Source: Lactarius indigo (taxonomy: Eukaryota; Basidiomycota; Agaricomycetes; Russulales; Russulaceae). From it: DNA of 64,000 nucleotides. Within the stretch, counting starts at the first letter, position 1, and the number at the start of each line of letters is the position of its first letter. Shown one piece after another: positions 32,490-44,725 of this stretch. Made by a program: the position numbers and the translations under genes. Location of the stretch: NCBI GenBank assembly GCA_025766275.1, contig JAFKAC010000047.1, positions 1 to 64,000 of the forward strand, given 5' to 3'. Below the pieces are notes generated by a model. It searched no databases and was not told the DNA's origin. It worked only from the letters and a program-made list of their open reading frames with translations.

Positions 32490-35400
32490 TCTTCTCACAG
32501 AAGATTCAGTTGTCGTCAATCAGAAGTTCTTGGTGGTCTTGCTCAGTAAAATCATGACTCAGAGCTTCCATCATTCTGCCAAGTAAGTGCTTCTTCAAAT
32601 CGGGAAGGAACTTCTGCATATGGGTTCAGCAGAGTTATGCTTATTTCACCACACAACCCTATCACATACCTCAATAGCTGGGTCACCCTTGTTGTCCACC
32701 AACCATTTCGTGATGTTCAAATGGATCTTGTGTCAATCTGACATATGATAACATTCAGAGGGATCAGACAGAGGTGATGTTTCCTTGTCATTGTTGCTGA
32801 GGACAACTGTACTGGACGTTTGGTTAGTACTATGCTTCTTCATTTCCCAAAGCCTTCCTGTGCACCACTCGTGAATGGCAATTTGACCCTCAAATCCTCT
32901 GCAATTTCTTCAAGCATAAAACTGCTTGACTCAACAATGTTCACCTTCACCCTGTGTTTAAGTTAGCTTTACTGCAACACGAGGGGCCAAAAAATGGGCC
33001 ACACTGCCTGTGTAGAGTAGGACTCTGTTGTCCCAAAGCATTGTACCTATAAGACATAGTGGCCCAGTGCATCCAGTTTGTAGGTTGCAAGGTTGAAAAC
33101 CCAGGTACCATGTTTTGTGTCAGTGCTGCCTTCAGGCCTGGGGTTCTGCCCAGTCCCTTTTGCCTCAGCAACTTTAGAAGCTTTGCGGTTGGCTTTTTTC
33201 ACAACCTTGCCTGGATTTTCAACAGTGTTGTACCTTGGGCAAACTTGATCATTAAAATGTCGCAGAACCTAACCAAGTGCCTTGGTAATACTTTCAAAGA
33301 AAGACAGTGATGATGTGGTGTGCATGCACAACTTGGCCAGCGCATGCCATGTAGCAAGCAGAAATATGAGATCAAGCATCACTTCTCACATGCTTTGGGG
33401 AATAGACTTGTGAAACATGGCAACATGCACTGGTCCACCATCCAAGTCAGTTAACCTAACAATAGAGTGAAATTCAGAGTACGTGCCTGAAGTAAGCCTT
33501 CAAAGTTCCAAGCAGCCAGTTTCTTCATGTTGGAGATGTTGCTACAAAATCTACATATTGTTGACTGTCCAAAAGCTGAAATCAAATGGTAGCTGCACCA
33601 CAACTTGAATATTAGCAATGCAATCTCTAAATGGGGCCATGTGGTTTTACTGTTCATTTAAGACATGTACATTCCCTTTACTGCAAGCATAGAGGATCCA
33701 AACCAGGTGGGAAAAGACACTTTTCCAAACTCTGAGCTCAAGGTCATGAAGGAGATCGATGGTGAACACTTGATAGAAATTGAAGCCTTGATCACATAAA
33801 GCATCCAAGAAGGCGTTCTGCAATAAACACCTGAGTCAGTAAGATTGTTGACACATTTGTGGCCAGATGTACACAAATCAGAACCATTGATAGCTTCAGG
33901 TATTCATCAATACGTTCCAATGTTACTGATCGGCCAGTTTTGAATATCCACTCTTGTGCCTTCTCAACTTTCTTCTGTCACTTCTTAGAGTCTACCCAAA
34001 TGTCACCTCATCATGACTCATCTGTGTGCATGCCTAAATCGTGGACCTTCTGTTTAGGGCACATACACAGAGGACATAAACAGTTGCTGAGGTATTTTAT
34101 TGTAGCAAGAATGATCCTGGTAGGGAGACCAGATAAGCCAGGCATAAATAGTGAGGAAAAAAACCTACTTTTCAGGGTAATCTGTGGAATATGTGAAAAC
34201 CCAGGGGAAGAGACACCTCTCAATACCATCAGCACATAGGACAATGGTCCCAGACATATGAGCATAAGTGAAGTCATTGGTGAGAAGGAGCCACCAGATT
34301 GCATGGACAAGTTCACACTTCATAAATGTAAGGACATCACCGCTTGTGGCAGCATTGTAGATCATTTTATATGTGTCTTGCACCCAGTCAGGGAGCTGAA
34401 GACAGTTGAGCATGAAATGAAATGACAGGATGAGAAACATATGAAGGGGATATATGCCAGGTGATGTGCAGAGAATGTTGTGGGCTTTGTGTGAATGTAT
34501 TTTGATATAAGTCCAATAAAGAAATAAATTGGCCACAGAGCAGTGGTACCAAAAGTCACAAGGTGTGTTGAGTCAGATTAAAGCATGAGGGGGACTACAA
34601 TGCTCTCAATGGTTTTGCCTGGAGGTTTCATCAACTCCACCTTGTGTTCCATCTCCCAAAATACCTTCAAAGTATAAGCCTCACCATAGATCTCCTTAAA
34701 TGGCTCTGCCAGGAAAGGCTTCCAGAGCTGGGTGAATCCCTTCAAATGAAAGGCCTTGAATGATGACAGGTCCTTGAAAGTGGAGACAATAGTTTGAAGC
34801 AAATTGTGGTGCAAGACCCCAGGGATCTCAACCTCTGGGGCCTTGTCTTTGCTTGGATATCTTCCCTTGGTCTTGGGAAGCTGAATCATCACAGCACTCT
34901 CCTGCCAACCGTCAGATGCTGGACACATGGGGTTGTTATCCAGTTGCTTTGCCTCAGAACTAGCACTGAAGTTGTTGAGGTCCTTTGAGTTGAAGTCAGC
35001 TGCCAGTGTTACAGCTCCGAGGGAGCATACAATGTCAACGGAGCTGAGCTCAATGTAAAGGGTAGAGTCAGGACTTGTTGTTCAAACAAGTCAAGTTGGG
35101 GTTTCCTTGGCTCACTCCAGAGAGTTTGCAAGGGAGAGGGGATCAGACAAGCTAACTCAGTATTCAAAAACTAAGAGTAGACAAGGATTGTACTACTCAA
35201 CTGTGCTACTACTTATATCATACATACTGGGGTTTTCGGGGACCGTTTTCTTATCTGCCATGTCACACCAGGCTGATGTGGCTACATGTTGTGCTAATGC
35301 TACTATCTGATGTGCTGGAGATACGAGAGGGGGTCTTTCTGTAAAACTTTTGGGGACACTTCTTATGCTTTTGTGTGACATTATGTCACGATGTCACGTG

Positions 35401-36060
35401 AACGTGACAGCCAGGATCACATCATGGACAAGGCTGTCCAGATTGTTGAGTGTGTTTGCACCAGTCTGGTAGAACCAATTCATCAGATGATATACCAATG
35501 CATTCAAATAAGGTGCAAATGGTTTTGGTGTCCCTGATAGACCAAAGGAGTCATTGCATTGGCAAGAGTCATGGTCTGTTTTGTTGATAAACATTGGAGC
35601 ATCGGTGAGATCTTCAATTGTAATGCCATTTTTTGGATCATTGGATGGCCAATTGGTGAAACAGTGGAATAGCCCAAATTGGTTTGGTATGGTTTCACAG
35701 ATGAAAGGACTGGGAGTGGGATTGTTGACTTGCATTGAAGACATGGGCCATGAAGAGGGAGTAGACAATACTGGAGAAGGTGAGGGTGAGGATCTGGTGT
35801 TATTGATTGGCTATAGATGCTTAGTGCTGCCATCTGTGCCAATAGAAGTAGATCACTTGCCCTCCCAAACCAAGCAGGAATGTGCTGCTTTCAAGTGGGC
35901 CAATGCAAAGCAACAGGGGCATCTATATCTCCATCACCATGCTCTTCAATATGCTCTGGCTCCAGGAGCATGGTGGGTGCTGGAAGAGATGCTGGGTCTG
36001 GGCCATCTAGCTCATTGTCATTGTTGCAGTCAACATTCTTGAGTGTACAATCAATTTAGC
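32490..36060 (-). pseudogene. Plavaka-type DNA transposase, decayed
   Basis: Reading from 36060 down, the pieces match the Plavaka transposase layout: FGLFHCFTNWPSNDP (near 35680), FAPYLNALVYHLMNWFY (near 35500), WQESAVMIQLPKTKGRYPS (near 34880), FGTTALWPIYFFIGLISKYI (near 34530), DVLTFMKCELVHAIWWLLL (near 34320), CADGIERCLFPWVFTYSTDY (near 34200), then a cysteine-rich CPLCMCPKQKVHDLG (near 34050), AWNFEGLLQ (near 33510), TYKLDALGHYV (near 33070) and KFLPDLKKHLLGRM (near 32590). Stops and frameshifts separate the pieces, and a solo LTR interrupts it at 35007-35409. The family acts in cut-and-paste transposition in agaricomycetes. The name is from motif memory, without a search. Confidence 0.8.
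35007..35409. mobile_element. Solo LTR inside the Plavaka gene (403 bp)
   Basis: TGTTACAGCTCC to GAACGTGACA with a perfect 5-bp duplication GCCAG (35002-35006 and 35410-35414). Excising it joins SLVHDVILA to the downstream transposase sequence. It is a different LTR family from the others here, and its orientation is unclear. Confidence 0.85.
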
Positions 36061-36542
36061 ATCCAGTGAAACAATGGAGGATCAACATACCAAGCTGCCC
36101 CTTACAAAGTCTGGATCTCCAAGCACCTCTACCTCCTCCAGCCCAATATCAACAGTGTCCTGGCAGATTTCAGACCAGTCATTTTGCAAAATCAATGAAA
36201 TGAAACCTAAAGACAGGACTAAGAGCTAACATTATTAGGACTCATCTGTGCAGCTTGACTTTTCAATCTCAGGTTTTGAGTCTCAGGTGGTTTGAACTTC
36301 ATTGGCACATTCCTTTTGCAGTGGATCTGGTGAACACTATGTGCTCAAGCAGTTCCATTGGTAAGCTTTACTCCACATCAATCACATTCAACCATGTATT
36401 GGATAAGTGTGGGGCCACGAGTCAGAAGAAATGGCACAGAGTAGTCCACATGTAAAGTCAACTCAGAGGCCCATTGTGATGTTCAAGTGTTGGCTGAGCC
36501 AGCAACATCTGAGGAATCAGAAAAATCACTAAGTCAACTAAC
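36061..36542. other. Intergenic sequence between divergent remnants
   Basis: About 480 bp between the 5' end of the minus-strand Plavaka and the plus-strand DUF6698-like gene. No supported feature; promoters for both would be expected here. Confidence 0.3.
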
Positions 36543-36543
36543 A

Positions 36544-38190
36544 TGTCATTCCTGAACTTGGCCACCATGTTCCATTGCCCTCAACCTTCTCATATCCAAC
36601 CCACCTATGCAACAGCTCACCAGCAGCAACCCTGCTACCCTCTCAACTCTCCTCTATCTACATCCCCACAACAGTCTGATGAAGACAGAAGCAGCAATCA
36701 AGATGACTATAGACTCCACAGCAATGTGAGAACAACCAAGAAGACCATGACCCTAGAATGAAGTGTAAATTGGGACACAAGCTACTGTGACATGCCCTAC
36801 TGGTTAAAGCTGGTAGGAAGAAATGGAAGTGAGGCTGTACCATGTAAGTCAGTGCAACCATTGTTGGCAGTGTATCATCTCAAAAACAGCCTCAGGACCA
36901 CAAAACAAGACACACTGAAAGCTTACAAGAAAGCTGGTAGATGGATGGATGGTCTGTGTATACAGACATGGTTGGACCTTAATGAGGCCTTCCAGATTGG
37001 ACTGGCTGAGGATGGTTTCTTTGAGATTAAAACAATGGAGGACAATGAAAGGTGGGTCCCTTTTCTTTGGCACATATACCCACTGACTACACCAACAGGG
37101 AAGACAACAATGCAAACCATGTCACATATATCAAGCTATATCATGGGGTGCTTGCTCAGGTGCTGAACTTCAAGAAGACAATTGAAGAATTTGGTGATGA
37201 CTTTGAATCAATCATGGATCTTATTGCACTGGTAAGAATATTTTTACTCATCATGTCACTACTCATTGTCTGTATTAGATGGATAAGGATTCGCAGAGTG
37301 CTCGACAGCAAGATACAAACAAGATGAAGGAAGGAATTTCAGAGTTCTTCACCTGCAATGCTCAAGCTGGTGAGCCAGTTCTGTGAGACAAGATGGGCCA
37401 TGGGTTCAACCATGTCAGTACAGTGCATGCACTCTGTCCCTGTGCCTTCATATATGTCTTTGACCATAATCTGATGTACATACTTGATGACCTATCTCTT
37501 CTGTACTGATGTCTGTGTGTAGATTTCTTGAGAACATCACAGGTGGCATGGTCCCAATCACTGCCACTGACCTCCCCAACTTCCTTTATAACAAGGACAA
37601 GGCAGATAAACTTTTTGAAGCTGATCTGGAGGATTGGGATATTGAGCAAGGCCTATTACAGTCACCCCTGTGCTTATGGGTAAGTTATTTCCCCTCTGAT
37701 GTTGCTTTCAGTTCCTGTTGACCACATAGTTGTTCAAAAGCATCTTCATGGGGAATGGCTTTTGGGAACCCACTGACAAGAAAAGGAAGTCCACTGTTGC
37801 CAAGATCAACAGCTTGACCCAGGTGACACCTTCAACAATCACATATGCAGTTGCTCAGGTATGGTCCCATTTTGTCTTTATTCATTCAAAATCTGTTAGG
37901 CTCGTTTTGCGCTTTCCTCTTGTAAAGAATGGGGCACTAAAGACAGGAACTTTATCTTACAAGACTTTTACCTTGCTATTCTAGAACTGTTTGAAGACAG
38001 TGACAACAAATGGGCTATGGAAACGCTGGCATGGTGGAATCAGTATGTATTGAGTTTACTTTCAGACATGTCTAACAACAGCCCACTGCACAGAAAGATA
38101 TTCTTCGACAAACCAAGTACTAAAGGCAAGGGTGACAACCATCCACAGAAAAGTGACAATGACAGTTGGTCAAAGGCCAAACTCACTTGA
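36544..38190 (+). pseudogene. DUF6698-like protein, disrupted
   Basis: Spliced gene resembling the agaricomycete family DUF6698. Supporting stretches are YKKAGRWMDGLCIQTWLDLN (near 36930), GFNHVSTVHALCP (near 37395-37440, family GF.H..T..LLCP) and VPITATDLPNFLYNKDKADK (near 37550-37610), then GLLQSPLCLWLFKSIFMG after splicing. Introns: 37232-37278, one ending at 37522, 37680-37729 and 37859-37899, all GT-AG and frame-preserving. In-frame TGA codons at 36759-36761 and 37384-37386, plus a frameshift near 37100, indicate a pseudogene, though splice sites are intact. Function of the family is unknown. Confidence 0.6.
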
Positions 38191-38199
38191 TTGGAATGT

Positions 38200-38969
38200 G
38201 CAGCGAAACGGCACCGACCATCTGAAGAGTAGACTGCAGTGTGTGTTGTCTCCTTGCCTTGGTTTGGCTCAACTTCTGTGGCTCTGGGACTGTGTCTCAA
38301 GGTGCTTGTACTGCTTGGATCTTGGCTCATCATGCTCAGTCTCTTGGACCCTGTTGCTTGCCCCTATGGACTCTGTTGCCTTCTTGGCTTTGGTGCTTTA
38401 GATACTTTGGTCACGTCATGTATCATATTATGATAATATAATGTATTAATTTATTTGCTGTTATGTACACATAAAATGTTAGTGGGATGATAACAATGTA
38501 AGCAATGCCTGGCTGACAATGTTAGGCTTAGCCAAGAATACAAGGCCTCATGAGGTTCACACAGACTATTTGGCATTAGCTGGAAATGATAAGTTCAATG
38601 AGGCTTGGTGGACCTTTTGTGGACTTTGACTGATTTCAAGTCCTATGAGGGCTTTCAGGAATTTTAAGTGCTTTTGGATCTTACAAGGCTGGCAAGCCTT
38701 AGAGAGGAATATAAGCCATTAAATGGCTTGCCAAGGCATTTCACAGATTTAAATCACCTCACAATCTCCACATCCTACACCACATTGTCACCCTGCCCCT
38801 TACTCATTCACCAACAACAAATCTCTACATCATTTCACACCAGACGTCTTGTCTTCTGCCATCCTTACCCTCATCTTTTGCAAAATGTTTATCCTACTAT
38901 CATCAAACACTAAATCTAATCTGTCCTACTATACTCAGAACCCATTGGTCCAGTTGTCATGATAAGTCA
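38200..38969. other. Intergenic sequence, no recognised gene
   Basis: 3' flank of the DUF6698-like gene and AT-rich sequence (about 38400-38480). No supported gene. Confidence 0.35.
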
Positions 38970-39273
38970 TACTGCTACATTTGCCTTGTTCTCCATTTTA
39001 CACACTCCTTTGTCCTGTATGTAGAACAACACTCCTTGTATTCTGTGGCCCTGTGTTACACTCCTTGTAGTAGTGTCACACCCCTGTACAGTATAAGTAG
39101 AACACTCTGTATGCCCTGATGCACATCAGTTCTCACTCTGTTGTTCTGTTGTGTGCCAGACTCCTTTGCTTTTTCTGCAAACTCCCTGTTCACCTCTGCT
39201 TCCAGCATTCTAGCATATCTCACCATAGTTACCTTGCCACTGTGAGTATGCCTCTTATGTCTGCTGCTCATCA
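38970..39273 (+). mobile_element. Diverged 3' part of a copia LTR
   Basis: Sequence from TTGTTCTCC (near 38985) to GCTGCTCATCA matches the second half of the copia LTR family, including GTATAAGTAG, TGTGTGCCAG and the TCACCATAGTTACC block. The 5' half is missing or too diverged to see. It has the single-copy repeat form. Confidence 0.7.
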
Positions 39274-39437
39274 ACGACATGGTTACACTGTAGCTTATTG
39301 ACAGGACTGAGGTTGTATGAGAAATGTAATGATAGGAAGCTTGTTGAAGGACAGAGAGACTCAGGCCAAAAAGTCTCACCTGAGAACTTGGTCTGAGTTG
39401 GATGTATATACAGAGTTACCTCAGGTGGAATTGATCA

Positions 39438-40158
39438 ATTACTTAAAGTGTAGTTATATAGTATGGGTCTCTCTGGTCTTGTTATCTGACCTCCTGGAGT
39501 GGAATTGATTGATTATACATTGGGGTTATATTGTGTCTTCATCTGTTACCAGGGAACTATTTGCTATGTGGAGTTGGGGGTTATATTGTTGTTAAGTAAG
39601 GTAGAAAAGGTGTGATGTTATGTTGACAGCCTTTATAACTTGCAAGGTCAGGTAGTAATATTGGTGATAGTCTGTGTTCTATTAGGGAATCATATCTGTG
39701 AGATGTGCATAAGGAGATTTCCATTATCTGTGACCCATTTGTAACATATACCAATGGCAGGCACAATGTGCTGCTCTGTATAGCACGGATTGCTCGCACT
39801 GCTCGCTCTCCGGCATACAGAGCAGCACATTGTGCCTGCCATTGGTATATGTTACAAATGGGTCACAGATAATGGAAATCTCCTTATGCACATCTCACAG
39901 ATATGATTCCCTAATAGAACACAGACTATCACCAATATTACTACCTGACCTTGCAAGTTATAAAGGCTGTCAACATAACATCACACCTTTTCTACCTTAC
40001 TTAACAACAATATAACCCCCAACTCCACATAGCAAATAGTTCCCTGGTAACAGATGAAGACACAATATAACCCCAATGTATAATCAATCAATTCCACTCC
40101 AGGAGGTCAGATAACAAGACCAGAGAGACCCATACTATATAACTACACTTTAAGTAAT
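39438..40158. repeat. 343-bp inverted repeat with 35-bp loop
   Basis: Left arm 39438-39780 and right arm 39816-40158 appear identical base for base when one is reverse-complemented, and the coordinates require no gap. The loop is 39781-39815. An RNA from either strand would fold into a 343-bp duplex. The right arm ends where palindromic array 2 begins. It could be a real hairpin locus, a recent inverted duplication or an assembly fold-back. Confidence 0.88.
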
Positions 40159-40629
40159 GGCCCCGCGTTTGACCATCATGGTCAAATGCGGGCCTCCAAA
40201 GTCTATCTGTATCAATGAAGGCCTATGGTCATGTTTATACTCGAAGTATATGTTTTATTGTATTTCGAGTTGAATGGCATGTCCAGTGTGCCTATACAGG
40301 CCCGCGTTTGACCATTATGGTCAAACGCGGGCCAAGTAATGGTCCCGCATTTGACCACCATGGACAAATGCGGGCCAAGTAATGGCCCCGCGTTTGACCA
40401 TGGTGGACAAATGCGGGCCAAGTAATGGCCCCGCGTTTGACCATGGTGGACAAATGCGGGCCAAGTAATGGTCCCGCATTTGACCATGATGGTCAAACGC
40501 GGGCCAAGTAATGGTCCCGCATTTGACCATGATGGTCAAATGCGGGCCAAGTAACGGCCCCGCGTTTGACCATGATGGTCAAATGCGGGCCAAGTAATGG
40601 TCCCACATTTGTCCATGGTGGTCAAATGA
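40159..40629. repeat. Palindromic tandem array 2: eight palindromes at 43-bp period plus one outlier
   Basis: Palindrome cores (CCCGCR...) start at 40301, 40344, 40387, 40430, 40473, 40516, 40559 and 40602, all exactly 43 bp apart, with an outlier at 40162. The core GCRTTTGACCA / TGGTCAAAYGC is that of array 1, but the linkers are different (AAGTAATGG type, all in one orientation). GCG/GCA variation in the arms fits CpG decay. The last unit is degenerate. Confidence 0.93.
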
Positions 40630-40701
40630 AGAGTCATTATTTGGATATACGTGGTAACCCTAAGTCACATTTCCAATCAGAACCCACTGTGAACCATGAA
40701 C

Positions 40702-41370
40702 CTAGTTATAATTCGTCCATATATAATAGTTGGGCGTGCCGCAGATGGTCTTCTTTCGCTCCCCGGGGCTCTCGATAAGCGTGGCCAGACCAAAATCGCC
40801 AGCTTTGATGCTCATGCCCGCGTTAAGGAAAAGACTGCCGAGCTTAAGGTAGCGGTGGATGACCTGGTGGGTGTGCATATGGTGGCAGGCACCAATGAGT
40901 TGCACCATGAAGAACCGTGCCTCTGGCTCTGTGAAGACGCGACGACGGTGGAGCATGCCCATGAGAGAGCCGTGGGACAAAGCTCAAGGGTCATGTATGC
41001 GTTCTCGTCGTCCTCAAAGCAACCAATGAACTGGACGAAGTTGAGGTGGTCTAACGCCTTGTGGATTTTGATCTCTGCGTAAAGCCGGAATGTGTTTGAT
41101 ATTGAGATCAAGGCCGGGTACAGTTAGCACGCACCTTGGTTTTAGCTTTCTTGGTCTTGAGCGAGCTCTCCGTCGCAACCTTACAGGCAAGGTAGTTATT
41201 GCGGGATTCTCTGACTTGGTACACTCTAGCGAAGCCGCTCTGTAAGGTTATGATAGGTCCAGAGAGGGTAGAGGTAGGTAGGTGCTTACTTCTCCAAGGA
41301 AAGACATTCTTTGATATCGCAGGGAACCCGCCTCGTCTTGAATGACTTGGGGTGGGGAAGGGGGCTAAAC
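40702..41370 (-). pseudogene. Polo-like kinase fragment, catalytic Asp lost
   Basis: Pieces of a polo-like (Cdc5/Plk) Ser/Thr kinase N-lobe and catalytic loop. An exon at 41135-41240 reads GFARVYQVRES...SLKTKKAKTK and is followed by a GTGCGT donor. The next exon from about 41084 reads LYAEIKIHKALDH, GCFEDDENAYMTLELCP. After a 1-nt frameshift near 40975 come GSLMGMLHRRRVFTEPEARF and GDFGLATLIESPGERKKTI, ending at CGTPNY near 40727. The catalytic HRDLKLGN is HRYLKLGS, so the proton-acceptor Asp is lost. The acceptor before LYAEI is CGG instead of an AG. The polo-box region is absent. A dead fragment. Confidence 0.85.
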
Positions 41371-42019
41371 TTTGGCATTCTGGAAAAGCAGAGAAGGAGA
41401 TGGTTTCTTTTCATGGGACGTTAGCTTTGGTGGGACCTCAGGAGGTGGTTATTGATAGCGTTAGATAAGGGGGTTGCATCAATGGGTGGTCGTTGAGGTG
41501 GTAGGTGGAGAAATCGGAGCGAGACGAGTGTGATGGAGATGAGCGTTCATTTGTCACAGATGCCTGACACCAGAGACAACTAGAAAGAATAATCACGACT
41601 TGCTGGCCGACTTGCGCGCTGTTGAGCAAGTATAAGGTCCAGTACCTATGCGCGTTTATTATGTGAGCAATTATACCACAAACCATCACATGACCGCGTT
41701 CTCCGCCCACTGGAGCGAGACCTTGACAGCCGCCACGACCACATATATCGACACCGAACCACGTCCGTCCTGCCATGATCGTGCCTTTGATTTCCTAGTG
41801 ACGCAGCCTCTTGACTGTCACCGGCCCAAGCGCATTCGACAAAGAAATTCATGAGTATGTCCCGCTTTCTTGTTTTCCAAAATTCGACCACTAAAAAAAT
41901 ACAACCACGATCGCGAAGTGTATTTCCAGTCCACTGCACAGGGCGGAACCTAGCTTCTCCATGGGGCACTATTTAGCCTGCCGACCCTCCTTCCATGCGA
42001 GGGTCCGCTCGTGTAGCTC
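41371..42019. other. Unrecognised sequence
   Basis: Short open frames on both strands, none with a recognisable motif. Possibly remnants of genes like those around it. Confidence 0.3.
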
Positions 42020-42246
42020 GCTGCTCCCACCGCCCATGACGCAGCTCCCACACGCTAAGCCCCTCAAGCCCAAGCCCCTGATAAAATGGCAACTGTTCGC
42101 GCGCGAGAAGGGCATCAACCCGAAGCAGCAGGGCAAGAAAGTCTGGGATGACGAACGCCAGGCGTAGGTACCGCGCTAGGGGTGGAAGGGGAAGAACAGG
42201 GACGAGGAGACACAATAATTACACGAGGTGCCTGCCAACACTGGTG
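42020..42246 (+). pseudogene. RRS1 (ribosome biogenesis) gene fragment
   Basis: The translation QLPHAKPLKPKPLIKWQLFA followed by REKGINPKQQGKKVWDDERQ matches the conserved core of the ribosome biogenesis regulator Rrs1, which acts in 60S assembly with 5S RNP loading. The frame continues with VPR, GWKGKNRDEETQ and LHEVPAN, but three codons where the family has tryptophan are stops: TAG 42165-42167, TAG 42177-42179 and TAA 42216-42218. The rest of the gene is missing on both sides. Confidence 0.78.
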
Positions 42247-44725
42247 CGCCCCCTTTTTTTGTGTTTGCCGGGCGGGAGCTGAAATGCCATGACGATGTTG
42301 GGTTGGCTTCTACTAGATGCGGGTTATGACCCATCCAAGGAGGCACGGGCGGAGTGGGAGGAGCGCTGGTGAAGAACGAGCCCCAGCACCTGCGGAATCT
42401 CGCCCGGGTCGAGCAGGGGTGGACGACGGCGATGGCCGCTGGCCCATAGGTCAACCGTAAGCGGTATGTTGATCACACTCTCGCTACGACACGTATGAGC
42501 ACGACGAACCTGGGCAAGTTCGGCCCCGTGCTTGACAGCGAGAAAAGCTAGGCCAGGTGAAATGTAATGTACCGTACGCCTCCCACCTTACTCTCACGCG
42601 TTCACTACACCCCCTATATTCATACAGTGCCACTCGCCCCCAGCTCGAACCAATTGAAAAGTCCGCTGGCGCGTAGAAGATGCGAATCTCATCAAAAAAA
42701 TAAGAAATGGCACGCCCGGTGGCTCGCCATTTAAAAAGTCGAAACAGGATCAGGGCGGCGGCAGTGCAAGGGACTTGGTCAACGTGCGCAAGGTGCGATT
42801 CGCTTCTGCGGAGAAGGCAGCAGCTGCGCAAGTCAGGCTCAGGTCGTGAGAGCTGAGGTGATAATGCTATGGCAACATTCGCAAAAATACATAGGCCTTT
42901 GGGCGTGACTCCAAACCCGCGCCGCAAACGTCATAAACTTGCGTTGTGCTCGTGACCGTGTACTTGCCTCGTGCCTACGAATTCTGCAACGACGGGATCG
43001 AGGTGCGCAAGGCTACTACGGAAGGCACCCATCCCTGTAGTTCCCTCCCGTCCATTTGGATTCGGTTTGCGCTCTCAATCTCCCGGACAGCATCGCTGAT
43101 ATCCTCGTCTAGGCCGGTGCTCTCGATTTCTCGCACTGTCTCGCGGATATCCTCGTCTGAGCGCACATATCCTTGAAACATATCACCTACCACGACGAGC
43201 AAGGCCGCCATAGATTCCGGATATGAAAAGTCCGAGAAGATCCCACGGCCTAAGAAAATCAGGTCGCAAATGATATCAAGGAGGATGCATTGCATCCCGG
43301 GCGATTCCCTGCCCTCCATCTAGTGGGACATCATAATCTCGAAGATGCCGACACAGAAGACGCCATTCAATTCGTGAAGATATCAATGGAAGTAAATGGA
43401 ACTCAAGACCACCGCCGTCACGTGGATCTCGCAGGTGCCACAGCTGCCATCCCACCAAGCCATTGGGCCGGTGCAGAGAAATGGGGACTTAGTCGGTGGG
43501 TTTCAAGCTTTCAATCACTTACTCGTATCCCTCGGCAACATGACCATTCAGGACTTCACGAAGCTTAAAGCCAAGTTCGACCAACGCTTGGACTCGTCCC
43601 GGAAATGTCAATTGGGGAGTGACTGGGGCACTGTCTGTGGCTGGCATACTGAAATGTCGCTTATCAGGAAGGATTCAGATCGGCATGGCTTGTCGAATGA
43701 TACGCCGGGGAGTTGCTGAATTAACCTGTGAGTGGCATCATTCATTACGCGCTAATACTGTAAGCAGAGATCTGCTAGCCAACGCCCTGCATGCTGCCGG
43801 CTTCGGCATTAATGCGCTCCCGCTTTGAAATTTGTTGTTGGTGGGTCCAGTTAGTAGGATTTGTTTGACTTGCTCCCTGGTCTTCTTGGCCCGGGGTTAG
43901 AATGCTTGACGGAGTTCCTCAACGCGTTCCCATGCCATCTTGAGACATTCGTCGATCCTATGAGCGTGCCTCATTGGGTGCACTAGATTCAGACTGAATG
44001 CCCGTCTGTCGGTTCACCGCATACCCAACGAGCACTTGCAACCGGTTGCTACCCAGCATTCCCTGAATAACCACTAGTGAAAGGCAGGTCCAGCGTATGG
44101 CGAACGCTGTATCAGACGCGGTCGTTGGTCTGTTAACCTTTTCAACGAGTCTCTCTGCTGTAACAAACACCAATTTCTTCTGCGATAAAGAAGGCCTGAT
44201 TCTGATTGTCAACAAAGCGCCGTCGGATCTCGCGGTAAAATCTCCAGACTTGATATTCCTCTAGAAGACCCACTGGGTAGGGCGTCATATCACTGGTGGT
44301 CGTCCTAAAAATGCCATCTGAGATGGAAGCGAGATCTAGATCTAGATCTAGACATAACTCATCGCTCAACAGACTTCTTCTGAATTCTGGCTCGTGGTCA
44401 TGGACGAGGCACGTCAAGAAAGACGTCAAGTCACGTGTCGTGAGTGAGGTAAGAATTGGACGAAACGGGTCATTTTGCGCCAGACAGGCTCTTACAGTTT
44501 GGTTTTTGCCGGCGATACTAAGGGCGATACAGATAATTTACTTCGCATACTCCTTGCTACCTTCATTTTGGATGTGACTGCGCGCAGAAGTTCAGCAAAT
44601 TGGTGCCACCTCCATGACGTATAGCGAAACTGTCTCTATTTAGTGCTCGCATCCAGCTACTTTGAATACAGGACAATCTAAGTTGCTCTACTAAATCCCA
44701 TATTCAGAACTGCTGTCTGTCACGA
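42247..44725. other. Unrecognised region with a (GATCTA)n microsatellite
   Basis: About 2.5 kb without an identifiable gene. Minus-strand frames at 44142-44429 (RFYREIRRRFVDNQNQAFF) and 43958-44215 overlap and could be exons of one unknown gene. A minus frame at 42975-43319 and a plus frame at 43396-43719 also lack known motifs. A GATCTA microsatellite of about four units lies near 44331-44352 and encodes an Asp-Leu run. Confidence 0.3.

Noticed and set aside
39581..40015. Two identical short proteins in the inverted repeat arms
   Set aside because: The matching frames only reflect the inverted duplication; there is no start context or motif.
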